The notes below the pieces were generated by a model that was given only the letters and a program-made list of their open reading frames with translations, was not told where the DNA came from and searched no databases. The position numbers and the translations under genes were made by a program. Below are positions 25,442-33,162 of a stretch of DNA of 64,000 nt, piece by piece; within the stretch, counting starts at the first letter, position 1; every line of letters starts with the position of its first letter. The DNA is from Reinekea forsetii (GTDB lineage Bacteria; Pseudomonadota; Gammaproteobacteria; Pseudomonadales; Natronospirillaceae), in contig NZ_JAHKPH010000012.1 of NCBI RefSeq assembly GCF_018860385.1, positions 22,240 through 86,239 of the forward strand. The letters are read 5' to 3'.

Positions 25442-25944
25442 TGCAAATAGTTACTTGGGGTGATAAAAAATATAAGTTGGCTTGGGTACTACCAGACGAT
25501 CTCCCAGCTGAGGCTTTTATAACTACGGCGCATGGCTATTGCTTTAAAGGTTGTGATTTATTGGTGGTGGAGAAACATCGTGGATTCGAGCTACCCGGAG
25601 GGCATTTAAACCCTGGTGAAGACTACAAAGCAGCCTTTAAACGTGAAGCCTTTGAAGAAGCCTGCGTCCAAATAGGCGAAGTAGTATTACATGGGTTTAT
25701 TCGCGTTGAGCCGCTAATTGAAAACAGTTTATCAGACTATCCTTCTGTTTCATTTATGGCATTTTGCTCAACGATTGTTAAGGAAGAAGAAGTATACTCT
25801 CCACAATTTGAGTGTATTTCTCGAAAGTACATTCCCCTTTTAGATATCCGGCAAGTGCACCACAGTTGGAATGATATCTATGAGCCGTCGCTACAATCCG
25901 CGGTTATCTATAGAAGTACACATTTAGTTCGCATGGTAAGGTAA
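25441..25944 (+). CDS. Nudix hydrolase
   Basis: 167 residues with a Nudix box GHLNPGEDYKAAFKREAFEE, carrying the metal-binding REAFEE helix; the usual glycine after it is replaced by Cys (EEACVQIG). Nudix enzymes hydrolyse nucleoside diphosphates linked to another group; the substrate cannot be told here. It lies directly downstream of the GNAT gene (TGATG overlap). I chose the ATG at 25441; the open frame starts 4 codons earlier with GTG. Confidence 0.85.
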   Translation: MQIVTWGDKKYKLAWVLPDDLPAEAFITTAHGYCFKGCDLLVVEKHRGFELPGGHLNPGEDYKAAFKREAFEEACVQIGEVVLHGFIRVEPLIENSLSDYPSVSFMAFCSTIVKEEEVYSPQFECISRKYIPLLDIRQVHHSWNDIYEPSLQSAVIYRSTHLVRMVR

Positions 25945-25994
25945 TTGGAGAATAAATAGAAAATATTTAAAGATACCACCCAATAAATAAAGCA

Positions 25995-26789
25995 CTATAA
26001 TGTGTGTGAACAGATAACTAAAACTTTTAAATTTTCTTGGGTTAACGCTGAATTAGTCTCCAACGGTGAGCACTTCTCTGGAAAAACATCAAGCATTTCA
26101 TGATGAAACCAAACTATTTCCTTACCTGTTTCTGGATCAAATTCACCTGTTGATTCAACAGAAACTTCATAACCGCTTGATATTTCAAAAATACATGTAT
26201 CCGAAGTGCAGGCCATCTCCTCCCTACCCACCTCTTCAACTGCGCCAATGGCCAAAGAAAACTCCTTAGAAACCTCTACCGCAATTCCAGAACTTACTCC
26301 TTGATTCAATAAACTTTCAAATGATTTCGAAAAAAATTCTGACTCCAAAATTAAAATTTGCCAATCTAGCTCAAGCCAGTTAGCTGAAAACTCATACCCT
26401 TTAAGACTATTTTCAAACCTTAGTACGCTATTCTTAAAGCCATCGCTCATAGGAAGCACTCCTATTGGATCGGCTAAAGATGATAACCTAAATATAGATT
26501 CATCTAAGGCATCTAAATCAATTCGAGAACTCGCTTCATCAATACTAACCTCGGTAAGTTCTTGCTGTTCATTGTCAGCGAATTTATCAACAAAGGCTTT
26601 TTCGTTTTTATCTAATTCAGAATTTAATTCAACTCTGGCATCGTACGATTCTTTATCAAGGTAATCTTGTTTTTCACGATTAGCGAAAGGGCTAGAAGCT
26701 TCAAACTGAAAGATATTTTCCAGCATTAAAAAAACAGTAAAGAACGAAGCTAAAAATAAGCCTACATATTTTAAATTAATAAAGCGCAT
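25995..26789 (-). CDS. Membrane-anchored protein of unknown function, C-x4-C motif (1)
   Basis: 264 residues. One N-terminal membrane helix (about 7-26) is followed by an acidic, probably periplasmic domain. Cysteines 194 and 199 form a C-x4-C motif in MACTSDTCIFEI; Cys240 and Cys260 lie in the C-terminal part. The similar motif in the neighbouring protein (AWCIDDACVILM) suggests both use a disulfide-stabilised hairpin. I recognise no family. The gene overlaps its upstream neighbour by 14 bases; the pair is transcribed leftward, opposite to the surrounding accessory genes. Confidence 0.7.
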   Translation of the reverse strand: MRFINLKYVGLFLASFFTVFLMLENIFQFEASSPFANREKQDYLDKESYDARVELNSELDKNEKAFVDKFADNEQQELTEVSIDEASSRIDLDALDESIFRLSSLADPIGVLPMSDGFKNSVLRFENSLKGYEFSANWLELDWQILILESEFFSKSFESLLNQGVSSGIAVEVSKEFSLAIGAVEEVGREEMACTSDTCIFEISSGYEVSVESTGEFDPETGKEIVWFHHEMLDVFPEKCSPLETNSALTQENLKVLVICSHTL

Positions 26790-27450
26790 TTATTTGGCCC
26801 TCAATCGAGTTATAAATTACTCCGATAGATATATACTTAATACTTTGGTCTGAACTATGAGAGGCATGTTTTTCATCACAATTTGAATAACCCATAAATA
26901 TGCTGTCTTTTGAATATTTGCAGATGTTACTTTTAGTGCTTGAATTCATTAAAATGACGCATGCATCATCAATGCACCAGGCTTTAACCCTAGTAGAATC
27001 AGGAAAGTAAGAGACCATACTATTTTTAATAATTTGCTCCTCATCACTCCTCTTATCTTTATCAACTGCCCATTTTTGAAGTAATGATCTGATTCGCAAA
27101 TCTTCTAAAACTAAAGATTTTTCAAACTCACTGCCTATTTCATGGTCCTTATAGCCTCCTACAAATGGTCTTATTTTAAGGTTTTCGTAGGCCGCAATTC
27201 GGTCTGAATAATGTTCTCTTAAGATTTTTTCGACAATTAAGCCCTGCTGAGCATAGTTAATTACTTGATTCTCATGACCATCTCGCCCTTCGCTTTCATG
27301 CTCGGCTCTTAAAGCTAAGCTCTCAACGGCTTTCTCTTCTGAAACGCCTTCATGACTATTGAATGCTTGATTAATAGAGTTTTTGTTGATAACTAGAGTA
27401 ACGAGTATGGAGCTCACTATACCCAAAACAATCGCAAGAGCACTCTTCAA
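26776..27450 (-). CDS. Membrane-anchored protein of unknown function, C-x4-C motif (2)
   Basis: 224 residues with an N-terminal membrane helix (3-20) and a charged helical extracytoplasmic part (35-150). A C-terminal region holds Cys159 and Cys164 in AWCIDDACVILMNSS, plus Cys177 and Cys191. Layout and motif match the next gene, with which it overlaps by 14 bases. The C-x4-C-(V/I)-x pattern occurs in several uncharacterised periplasmic proteins; no family name can be given from sequence alone. The G+C content is lower than in the flanking housekeeping genes. Confidence 0.7.
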   Translation of the reverse strand: MKSALAIVLGIVSSILVTLVINKNSINQAFNSHEGVSEEKAVESLALRAEHESEGRDGHENQVINYAQQGLIVEKILREHYSDRIAAYENLKIRPFVGGYKDHEIGSEFEKSLVLEDLRIRSLLQKWAVDKDKRSDEEQIIKNSMVSYFPDSTRVKAWCIDDACVILMNSSTKSNICKYSKDSIFMGYSNCDEKHASHSSDQSIKYISIGVIYNSIEGQINALY

Positions 27451-27921
27451 TTTCCCTGTCCCATTAAAATAATAAGCAGCGGCAAAGCCGCTGCTGTGTT
27501 TAAGAGTTAAAGTTATTTAACAGTCTCTCGACTTCGTTCCGTTTGATGTATAAGCATTACCACTACATTTAAAGAGCCAAATTGATAACAACAAACTACT
27601 GTAGTTAGTATTTTTATCAAGATATGAATTTATGCTCTTTTTTGTTTTTAGAGGTTAGTCACAAATTTCTTATAATTTTATTCATTACCTAGAGCTGGAG
27701 CGATGTACACTTTATTCACTGAAGCCACAATAATAATCCGCCCATTCGAAAACACAGTCTCCCCAGTAATTCTCGACATCTATGCAAACTCAACGTTAGA
27801 TGAACCGATTAATTTACAAAGGCTATATTGCTGTTAGATGTTTATTGGCTAGACACCATCGCATGTACAACTCATTATGGCGCACCAACAATAAAAACTA
27901 AAACATAAAAAAGGAATTAAA
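27451..27921. other. 470-base AT-rich gap with a strong hairpin
   Basis: It contains the perfect inverted repeat AGCAGCGGC-AAA-GCCGCTGCT (27475-27495) just upstream of the leftward gene pair. A 44-codon frame at 27703-27837 (MYTLFTEATIIIRPFENT...) is preceded by GGAG but matches nothing I know; it may be a gene remnant. The rest is AT-rich and presumably holds the promoters of both flanking transcription units. Confidence 0.4.
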
Positions 27922-28761
27922 ATGTACCGCCTACTAGTCTCTAGCCTAGCGATTATTTCCATTACCACCCACGCAGCTGATGTTAAGGAGCGCACAGACG
28001 CACATGGCATTGAGCAAGTTTGGGTACCGCCGGGTAGTTTTATGATGGGTACCGATAACCCAGAGTACACCGAGCCGGCCTGGGCTACTAAAGTGTTTCC
28101 TACTGAGGCTCCCCGCTTTAAAGCCGCTATTACAGAAGGGTATTGGTTAGATAAATACGAAGTCACCAATGAGGCTTTTCAAAAATTTGCCGAAGCAGAG
28201 GGCTATACAACTGAAGCCTATTGGTCTAAAGAAGGCTGGGCGTGGATAAGTGGACGGTATATTCCTATGTACCCAATACCCTGCCATGAAGGTGCCAGCA
28301 ATTTACCACGTGCTTGCATAACATGGTACGAAGCCGAGGCTTACGCTAATTGGCGCGGGGGGCGCTTACCTACGGAAGCCGAATGGGAATATGCTGCAGC
28401 AAGCCCTAATGGTTGGGTGTATCCATGGGGAAATGAATGGCAAGATGGCCACGCAAATATTGGCGATAAAACCCTACCTGTCGGAAGCTTACCAGCGGGT
28501 GTAAGTTGGGTAGGCGCACATGATATGTCGGGCAATGTTATGGAGTGGGTCAGCGATTGGCTAGACTACGATTTTGATCGCTCAAAACAAGGTAGCAACC
28601 CAACTGGCGCACCCACTGGATTCAAAAAAATGGAAAAAGGTGGATGGTATGGAAGCCACCCAAATGTAAGCCGTAACGCTTACCACCATTTTGAAGACGC
28701 GCCCATTTACCAAGATTCGCACATTGGTGTGCGTGTGGTTACACCTTCGAGTAAGCCATAA
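27922..28761 (+). CDS. SUMF1/FGE-family protein, exported
   Basis: 279 residues. A signal peptide (1-18) is followed by a full formylglycine-generating-enzyme-type fold: WVPPGSFMMGTD, YWLDKYEVTNEAFQKFAE, CITWYEAEAYANWRGGRLPTEAEWEYAA, DMSGNVMEWVSDW and a C-terminal GVRVV. The family includes true sulfatase-modifying enzymes and many non-catalytic ligand-binding members; export to the periplasm and the lack of a sulfatase gene nearby favour the latter. AAGGA lies 7 bases before the ATG. Downstream is a LysE exporter gene. Confidence 0.85.
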   Translation: MYRLLVSSLAIISITTHAADVKERTDAHGIEQVWVPPGSFMMGTDNPEYTEPAWATKVFPTEAPRFKAAITEGYWLDKYEVTNEAFQKFAEAEGYTTEAYWSKEGWAWISGRYIPMYPIPCHEGASNLPRACITWYEAEAYANWRGGRLPTEAEWEYAAASPNGWVYPWGNEWQDGHANIGDKTLPVGSLPAGVSWVGAHDMSGNVMEWVSDWLDYDFDRSKQGSNPTGAPTGFKKMEKGGWYGSHPNVSRNAYHHFEDAPIYQDSHIGVRVVTPSSKP

Positions 28762-28845
28762 AACATAAGGCTGTACTTTAAAGCGTGCGGTGGTTTCAAT
28801 TTATTTTGTTAACATTGCACTAAGTTACCTAAATAATTAAAAACT

Positions 28846-29451
28846 ATGACAGATATTACAGGCTTTATAAAAACCATTCTGCCTATTGCCCTCTCCCCTG
28901 GCACCAGCTTTACATTGGCTATTTCGAACATAGCTAATGCGGGGCTACGTGGTATGGTGCCTGTTATTTTTGGCTCTGGCGTTGGAATCATTCTACATGC
29001 CGCATTGGTCGGCTTAGGTGTTTCGACGATCATAGCCAACAACTCTCAAGCGATGTATGCACTTCACCTATTTGGTATTGCCTTTTTGGGCTGGCTTGGA
29101 TTTAAATTATTGTTCACTGGCATTCAAGCATTCCACAAAAATTTAGCGTTGAATAATAGAGTAGTAGGTTTTAAACAAGCATTACTATTCAACTTAATCA
29201 ATGCGCGAGCCATTGTTTTGTACCTAACTGTAACGCCAATGTTTGCAGGCAACTCCCTTACCGGTTACATTACGTTAGCGCTAGTTCATGTGGCCATGTT
29301 GGCTTTCTGGATATTACTGGCTGGCTCTATCATTGTTATTGCGCGACGAAAAATAAAGCTAAACCTCGTTACTGGAGTAATTAACACTTTAGGCGGTGTT
29401 TCGTTGTTGGCGGTTACCTTTAATATGATCTATGTCACCTACTTTATTTAA
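28846..29451 (+). CDS. LysE/RhtB-family amino-acid exporter
   Basis: 201-residue inner-membrane protein with five to six hydrophobic helices. The N-terminal ALSPGTSFTLAISNIANAGLRG is the LysE-family P-G-P-like motif region, and the AFLGWLGFKLLFTG and FKQALLFNLINARAI segments are typical of the family (the latter usually N-P-K-A; here N-A-R-A). It is predicted to export a small neutral or basic amino acid or derivative. No clear ribosome site was seen before the ATG. Confidence 0.85.
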   Translation: MTDITGFIKTILPIALSPGTSFTLAISNIANAGLRGMVPVIFGSGVGIILHAALVGLGVSTIIANNSQAMYALHLFGIAFLGWLGFKLLFTGIQAFHKNLALNNRVVGFKQALLFNLINARAIVLYLTVTPMFAGNSLTGYITLALVHVAMLAFWILLAGSIIVIARRKIKLNLVTGVINTLGGVSLLAVTFNMIYVTYFI

Positions 29452-29509
29452 CTTAAGGCTTTGGTTTAACTAAGGATTCTAAAACTGATTTAAAATAAGG
29501 AATAATTTA

Positions 29510-29896
29510 ATGAATGCAAAAATAAAACACTTTGGACTAGGTCTTGCGATTTTTCCGCTCTTCTTTTTTTATACCACTGTATTTTTAGCTGATATTGAAA
29601 ACTCACTAACTGGTTTTATAAGTGTATTTTTATCTAGCCTAGTTGGCTTTGTCTTGGCGGGTTTTTATGCTGAGATTTTTGCGCCTAAAATCAAGCGATT
29701 TTATTGGTTAATAACTTTATTTATAGGCGTGCTGATCACTATTGCGTTACTTTTAATTGGTTTGGATGAGGCTACCTTTGTGGATGCTAGCTGTGTAGCA
29801 GTTGCTTTTGTTGTCATGGCAACAAACTATTATGAAGGTGTTTTTGGAACTTCAAATTCGAATGAAGATAAACAAAAGTACACTTCCAATGGTTAG
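29510..29896 (+). CDS. Small membrane protein, unknown
   Basis: 128 residues with four predicted membrane helices (about 8-26, 32-52, 64-84 and 88-106) and a polar C-terminal tail. No family was recognised. AAGGAA precedes the ATG. The next small membrane protein gene follows 62 bases later in the same orientation with a similar leader. Confidence 0.65.
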   Translation: MNAKIKHFGLGLAIFPLFFFYTTVFLADIENSLTGFISVFLSSLVGFVLAGFYAEIFAPKIKRFYWLITLFIGVLITIALLLIGLDEATFVDASCVAVAFVVMATNYYEGVFGTSNSNEDKQKYTSNG

Positions 29897-29958
29897 CTCT
29901 CTACCGTAAAAAATCACAAAACAGTAATAACTTTAAATGAAATAAGGATAATTTCGTT

Positions 29959-30189
29959 ATGACTACTTTTCAAATTACATTACTTAAAGCGTCAGGGACG
30001 CTTGCTGCTATTATTTTGGCTTTATATGGAGGTATTGCACTCTACCTACTCTCAAGATCTTACCTCATGATAGACGAATCTTTTATATCAACATTTTCTA
30101 GAATGATCTTTAGCTTTTTAGGTGCAGCATGGGTATATAGTTTTACCAGCTTGAGCTGCAAGTTCTTTAAAGTGCAGCAAACGTCTTAA
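29959..30189 (+). CDS. Small membrane protein, unknown
   Basis: 76 residues with two predicted membrane helices (about 10-32 and 45-65). No family was recognised. AAGGAT sits about 10 bases before the ATG. A terminator-like hairpin follows 75 bases after the stop. Confidence 0.6.
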   Translation: MTTFQITLLKASGTLAAIILALYGGIALYLLSRSYLMIDESFISTFSRMIFSFLGAAWVYSFTSLSCKFFKVQQTS

Positions 30190-30263
30190 CGAGGCGGCTT
30201 GGATATTTATGGTAGGCGTTACTTGCTATATTAATATTCTAGGCAAAAGCCAATAGCCTTAAG

Positions 30264-30299
30264 TGGCGCTGCAGTATCTAGGCAGCGCCATTCATTTCT
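30264..30299. terminator. Terminator-like hairpin
   Basis: A 9-base inverted repeat, TGGCGCTGC and GCAGCGCCA, with a 9-base loop, followed by a weak T-rich stretch. It lies between the small membrane protein gene and the convergent adenylate-kinase-like gene. Confidence 0.55.
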
Positions 30300-30306
30300 C
30301 ATAAGG

Positions 30307-31200
30307 TTAATCTTTATCATCATTTAATAAATCAGCCAATACCACGCGCGGTACGCCCAGTGCTCTAAGAACACCTGCAACTACATTGTTGATAGATTTA
30401 GTCAGGTTAAACTTCTTGTTTTCTGGGAAATCATCAAACACTGGCTGGTGTGCATCAATTAAGGCGATGCGGTCTGAACCGAGTTGGGTTTTCATGTAAT
30501 CGACACTCGGCTGTACGTTTTCGATATAAAACTGAAAGCGTTTAACCAGCGATTGATCATCATCATCGGCACGACCACGAGATTGCGCGCGCGCCATCAT
30601 TTCTTGGCGGCTAATGCTTAGGTGAATCACTTTAAGTACCGGGATATCCATGCTTTCTAAAAAGGCTAACAAGTGCTCAGCAGCGCGTACGGTTCTTGGG
30701 TAACCGTCTAAAATGAAGGTTTCTTCTCGGGTGCTTCGGGCTTGTTCAATATGGGCGGCGACGAAATTTTCTGTCCATCGATTCGGCACTAATAAACCGT
30801 TCATGGTACAAAACTCCAGCCAGTCTAGCTGAGAGGTAAATAAGTCCATATTTGGTTTTTTGAAATAAGCTTCAAGTTCGGCTTGGTAAGAACGTACCTT
30901 TGCCGATAAGCTTTCGCTCGAATCAATACAATCAAAGATGTTAGTAGTAGCACTGAGGTCGTACTTGGTGGCCAATAGCTCGGCAAATTCGGGGTCTTCT
31001 TTGGCGCCGCGGAAGGTACTGCGGAGAATTTCACCCATAGATAGGTGTGCTTCGGGGCGTATGCTTAGGGTTCGGCAGAGGGCACTGGCCACTTCACCTT
31101 TACCGCAACTCGATGGTCCGGTGAGAATAATCACCCCCGGCTCTCTAACGGTGACTTTTTCTACCTGCACTAACGATTTAAGGCGGCTTTGAGATTGCAT
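30307..31200 (-). CDS. Adenylate-kinase-like nucleotide kinase
   Basis: 297-residue P-loop kinase: GPSSCGKGEVASALC (P-loop near residue 30), FILDGYPRTVRAAEHLL and SRGRADDDDQSLVKRF, which are hallmarks of adenylate and other nucleoside-monophosphate kinases. It is about 80 residues longer than Adk, with an insertion between the P-loop and the DGYPRT motif (about 60-150) and a C-terminal extension, so it is not the housekeeping enzyme. The ATG at 31200 has GGGGAA 6 bases upstream. It lies downstream of the SCP2-like gene and may share its PsrA-type control. Confidence 0.8.
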   Translation of the reverse strand: MQSQSRLKSLVQVEKVTVREPGVIILTGPSSCGKGEVASALCRTLSIRPEAHLSMGEILRSTFRGAKEDPEFAELLATKYDLSATTNIFDCIDSSESLSAKVRSYQAELEAYFKKPNMDLFTSQLDWLEFCTMNGLLVPNRWTENFVAAHIEQARSTREETFILDGYPRTVRAAEHLLAFLESMDIPVLKVIHLSISRQEMMARAQSRGRADDDDQSLVKRFQFYIENVQPSVDYMKTQLGSDRIALIDAHQPVFDDFPENKKFNLTKSINNVVAGVLRALGVPRVVLADLLNDDKD

Positions 31201-31287
31201 TGTGTTCCCCAATTGTCGATTTAGGGAATCTTCGCTATCTTTGCCATTTAATTCAAGTGAATTATCTGAAAACCGCCCAGTTTGCGC

Positions 31288-31656
31288 TTATCGGATGTAT
31301 TTAACGCTCTTTTGGAACCACATCAACATCATCATATCGCCTTCGATCACCACATCTTTCTCTTGAATGGCTTTCATGAAGGCATTTTTGTCTTTACCGG
31401 TCGCCATAGACCAAAGCGTATTAAACCCAACGGTAGGGCTGCTAAAACGAATCGTCATTCCAGCGTCACCTTGATGACCTGATTGCGTGTTTATTTGCTG
31501 GTCTTTAAAGGTAAATAACCGCCCAGGTTTTTCTTGAGCGGTAGTAATGAGAATAGATTTGTCGACGTCGATCAAAAATGACTTCATTTTAATGTTATTG
31601 CGGGCCGCACGGCGGTACATAATGGCCATTAACCATAAAAGTGCTCGGAACTTCAT
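31288..31656 (-). CDS. SCP2-like sterol/lipid-binding protein
   Basis: 122 residues. The pattern FLIDVDKSILITTAQ...GDAGMTIRFSS...FNTLWSMATGKDKNAFMKAIQEKDVVIEGD is that of the SCP2 sterol-transfer domain, a small hydrophobic-cavity fold that carries fatty acyl groups. The first 20 residues are hydrophobic and basic. The gene lies just downstream of a 20-base palindrome of PsrA type and near acyl-CoA metabolism genes, in line with a lipid-handling role. Confidence 0.75.
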   Translation of the reverse strand: MKFRALLWLMAIMYRRAARNNIKMKSFLIDVDKSILITTAQEKPGRLFTFKDQQINTQSGHQGDAGMTIRFSSPTVGFNTLWSMATGKDKNAFMKAIQEKDVVIEGDMMMLMWFQKSVKYIR

Positions 31657-31669
31657 AATATCTCAGCTT

Positions 31670-31689
31670 ATTCAAACGATCGTTTGAAT
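31670..31689. promoter_or_regulatory. PsrA-type operator upstream of the SCP2-like gene
   Basis: Perfect 20-base palindrome ATTCAAACGATCGTTTGAAT, 13 bases before the start codon at 31656. Its core CAAAC-N4-GTTTG fits the recognition pattern of PsrA, a TetR-family fatty-acid sensor of gammaproteobacteria. The regulator gene itself is not in the window. Confidence 0.7.
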
Positions 31690-31738
31690 TTACCCTATTG
31701 CTAGACAGTTGTATAGTTATAAAAATGCTCGGTTAGCC

Positions 31739-32485
31739 TTAGCTAAACTTCTTCAACATGCTATCGGGCAACCAACGCATCAGCTGCTGCACAAACAACC
31801 ACGGCCATGTTGGGGTGTAACTGGTGGGTTTTTCTTTGTCGATGGCCTTCACTAAGGCGGCGCACCCAGTGTCTAAATCTACAATAAACGGTACTTTTTT
31901 CACTTTTTCATTGAGCTCTGTGCGAATAAAGCCAGGGTGAATACACGAAACCTTGATCGGTGTATTTTGCACATCGATACGAATACCTTCGGTCATGGTG
32001 GTTAAACCGGCTTTAGTTGCTGAGTAAACATTCAACGCTCGGCGAAAACCGCGCACCGCACTGACGGAAGAAATAGTCACAAGGTGACCGTGGTTTTGCT
32101 CTCTGAAAATTTCCATCGCCGCTTCGGCTTGCGCTAATGCAGCCACAAAATTGGTCATCGCCGTTTCTCGGTTGGCTTCAAAATAGCCCGTGCCAATCGA
32201 TGCACCTTTACCCATACCCGCATTGATGATTATTCGGTCAATCGTCGTAAAGCTTTGCTGAAACGCTTTAAATACAGTGAACACGGCATCGTGATCATTT
32301 ACATCTAGGCTTTGAAGCTCAATGCGAATGTTTGGGTGCTTTTCAAGCAAGCTGGATTTAAAGGATTCTAAACGGTCGAGTCGGCGCGCACAGAGCGCTA
32401 AGTTATGCCCTTTGGCGGCAAATTTTTCAGCCATACCCTGACCAAGCCCTGAGCTTGCACCGGTAATTAAAATTGTTTTTCGCAT
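31739..32485 (-). CDS. Short-chain dehydrogenase/reductase
   Basis: 248-residue classical SDR: cofactor motif TGASSGLGQGMAEKF at the N-terminus, NAGMGKG near 90, the catalytic Ser in ISSVSAVRG near 140 and Tyr-x3-Lys in YSATKAG near 153. Substrate unknown; likely an acyl or hydroxy intermediate of lipid breakdown, given the operon. It is the last of five leftward genes starting with the acyl-CoA dehydrogenase, 8 bases after the phosphatase gene. Confidence 0.88.
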   Translation of the reverse strand: MRKTILITGASSGLGQGMAEKFAAKGHNLALCARRLDRLESFKSSLLEKHPNIRIELQSLDVNDHDAVFTVFKAFQQSFTTIDRIIINAGMGKGASIGTGYFEANRETAMTNFVAALAQAEAAMEIFREQNHGHLVTISSVSAVRGFRRALNVYSATKAGLTTMTEGIRIDVQNTPIKVSCIHPGFIRTELNEKVKKVPFIVDLDTGCAALVKAIDKEKPTSYTPTWPWLFVQQLMRWLPDSMLKKFS

Positions 32486-32493
32486 TAAGTTAC

Positions 32494-33162
32494 CTATCTG
32501 TACGTTATGAGTTTTTTATTGTTTTGTTGTTCTAAATGCACATATTCATTCAAGGTTGAAACTTGCAACCCGTTACGAGTAATCAGCAGTTTGGTGATGC
32601 CGGTATTGACTAATTGCCTATTCAGCATGAGTGTTTGCAAAGAACTTAATTGCATAATGTGTGCAACAATATTTGAGATAACCCCGCCAGAGGTAAACAC
32701 AATAGCAGCTTGTTGCGTTTGTTGAATAAGTTGTTGCAATGCTTGGTTGGCGCGGCTTTTAAATTGCGGCCAGGTTTCACGGTAATTTGTGCCATTTGCA
32801 TCGGCCTCTACCCACTGCACCATGGCTTTTGAAAACATCGCCATTTTATCGATGTCACTAAGATCTAAGAATTCATCTTTGTGCAGTTGATGAGTTTTTA
32901 AATATTGAGCGGTGATATCTTTATGGTCAAACTCATTCCACTGCTGGTTTTCATGCGTGGGCCGTTTATTTTCATACGCGTTCTCACAGGTTTGTTTATG
33001 GCGCTGTAATGAGCCGAGTTCTAACCGATCAACGTTTACGTTTTTAGCGCGCAGGGCATGACCAACCAACTGGCTTTGTTCACAACCAGTTGGCGATAAT
33101 TGATCGTAATCTTTTTCACCAAAACTGGCTTGGCCATGGCGCACCAAATACACTATTTTCAT
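32494..33162 (-). CDS. Histidine phosphatase family protein
   Basis: 222 residues with the phosphohistidine signature LVRHGQASFG (catalytic His9 in the R-H-G motif) and the second-half FTSGGVISNIVAH, where the usual second catalytic His region is somewhat altered (S-G-G instead of S-H-G). Such enzymes remove phosphate from sugars or other metabolites. Its partner is the preceding phosphotransferase gene, with which it overlaps by 4 bases, suggesting a kinase/phosphatase pair acting on one metabolite. Confidence 0.85.
   Translation of the reverse strand: MKIVYLVRHGQASFGEKDYDQLSPTGCEQSQLVGHALRAKNVNVDRLELGSLQRHKQTCENAYENKRPTHENQQWNEFDHKDITAQYLKTHQLHKDEFLDLSDIDKMAMFSKAMVQWVEADANGTNYRETWPQFKSRANQALQQLIQQTQQAAIVFTSGGVISNIVAHIMQLSSLQTLMLNRQLVNTGITKLLITRNGLQVSTLNEYVHLEQQNNKKLITYR

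Noticed and set aside
23456..25944. Integron-like cassette array (DUF4177, GNAT, Nudix all rightward)
   Set aside because: No integrase and no repeated attC-like structure between the genes; the short inverted repeats near 24200-24270 occur once only.
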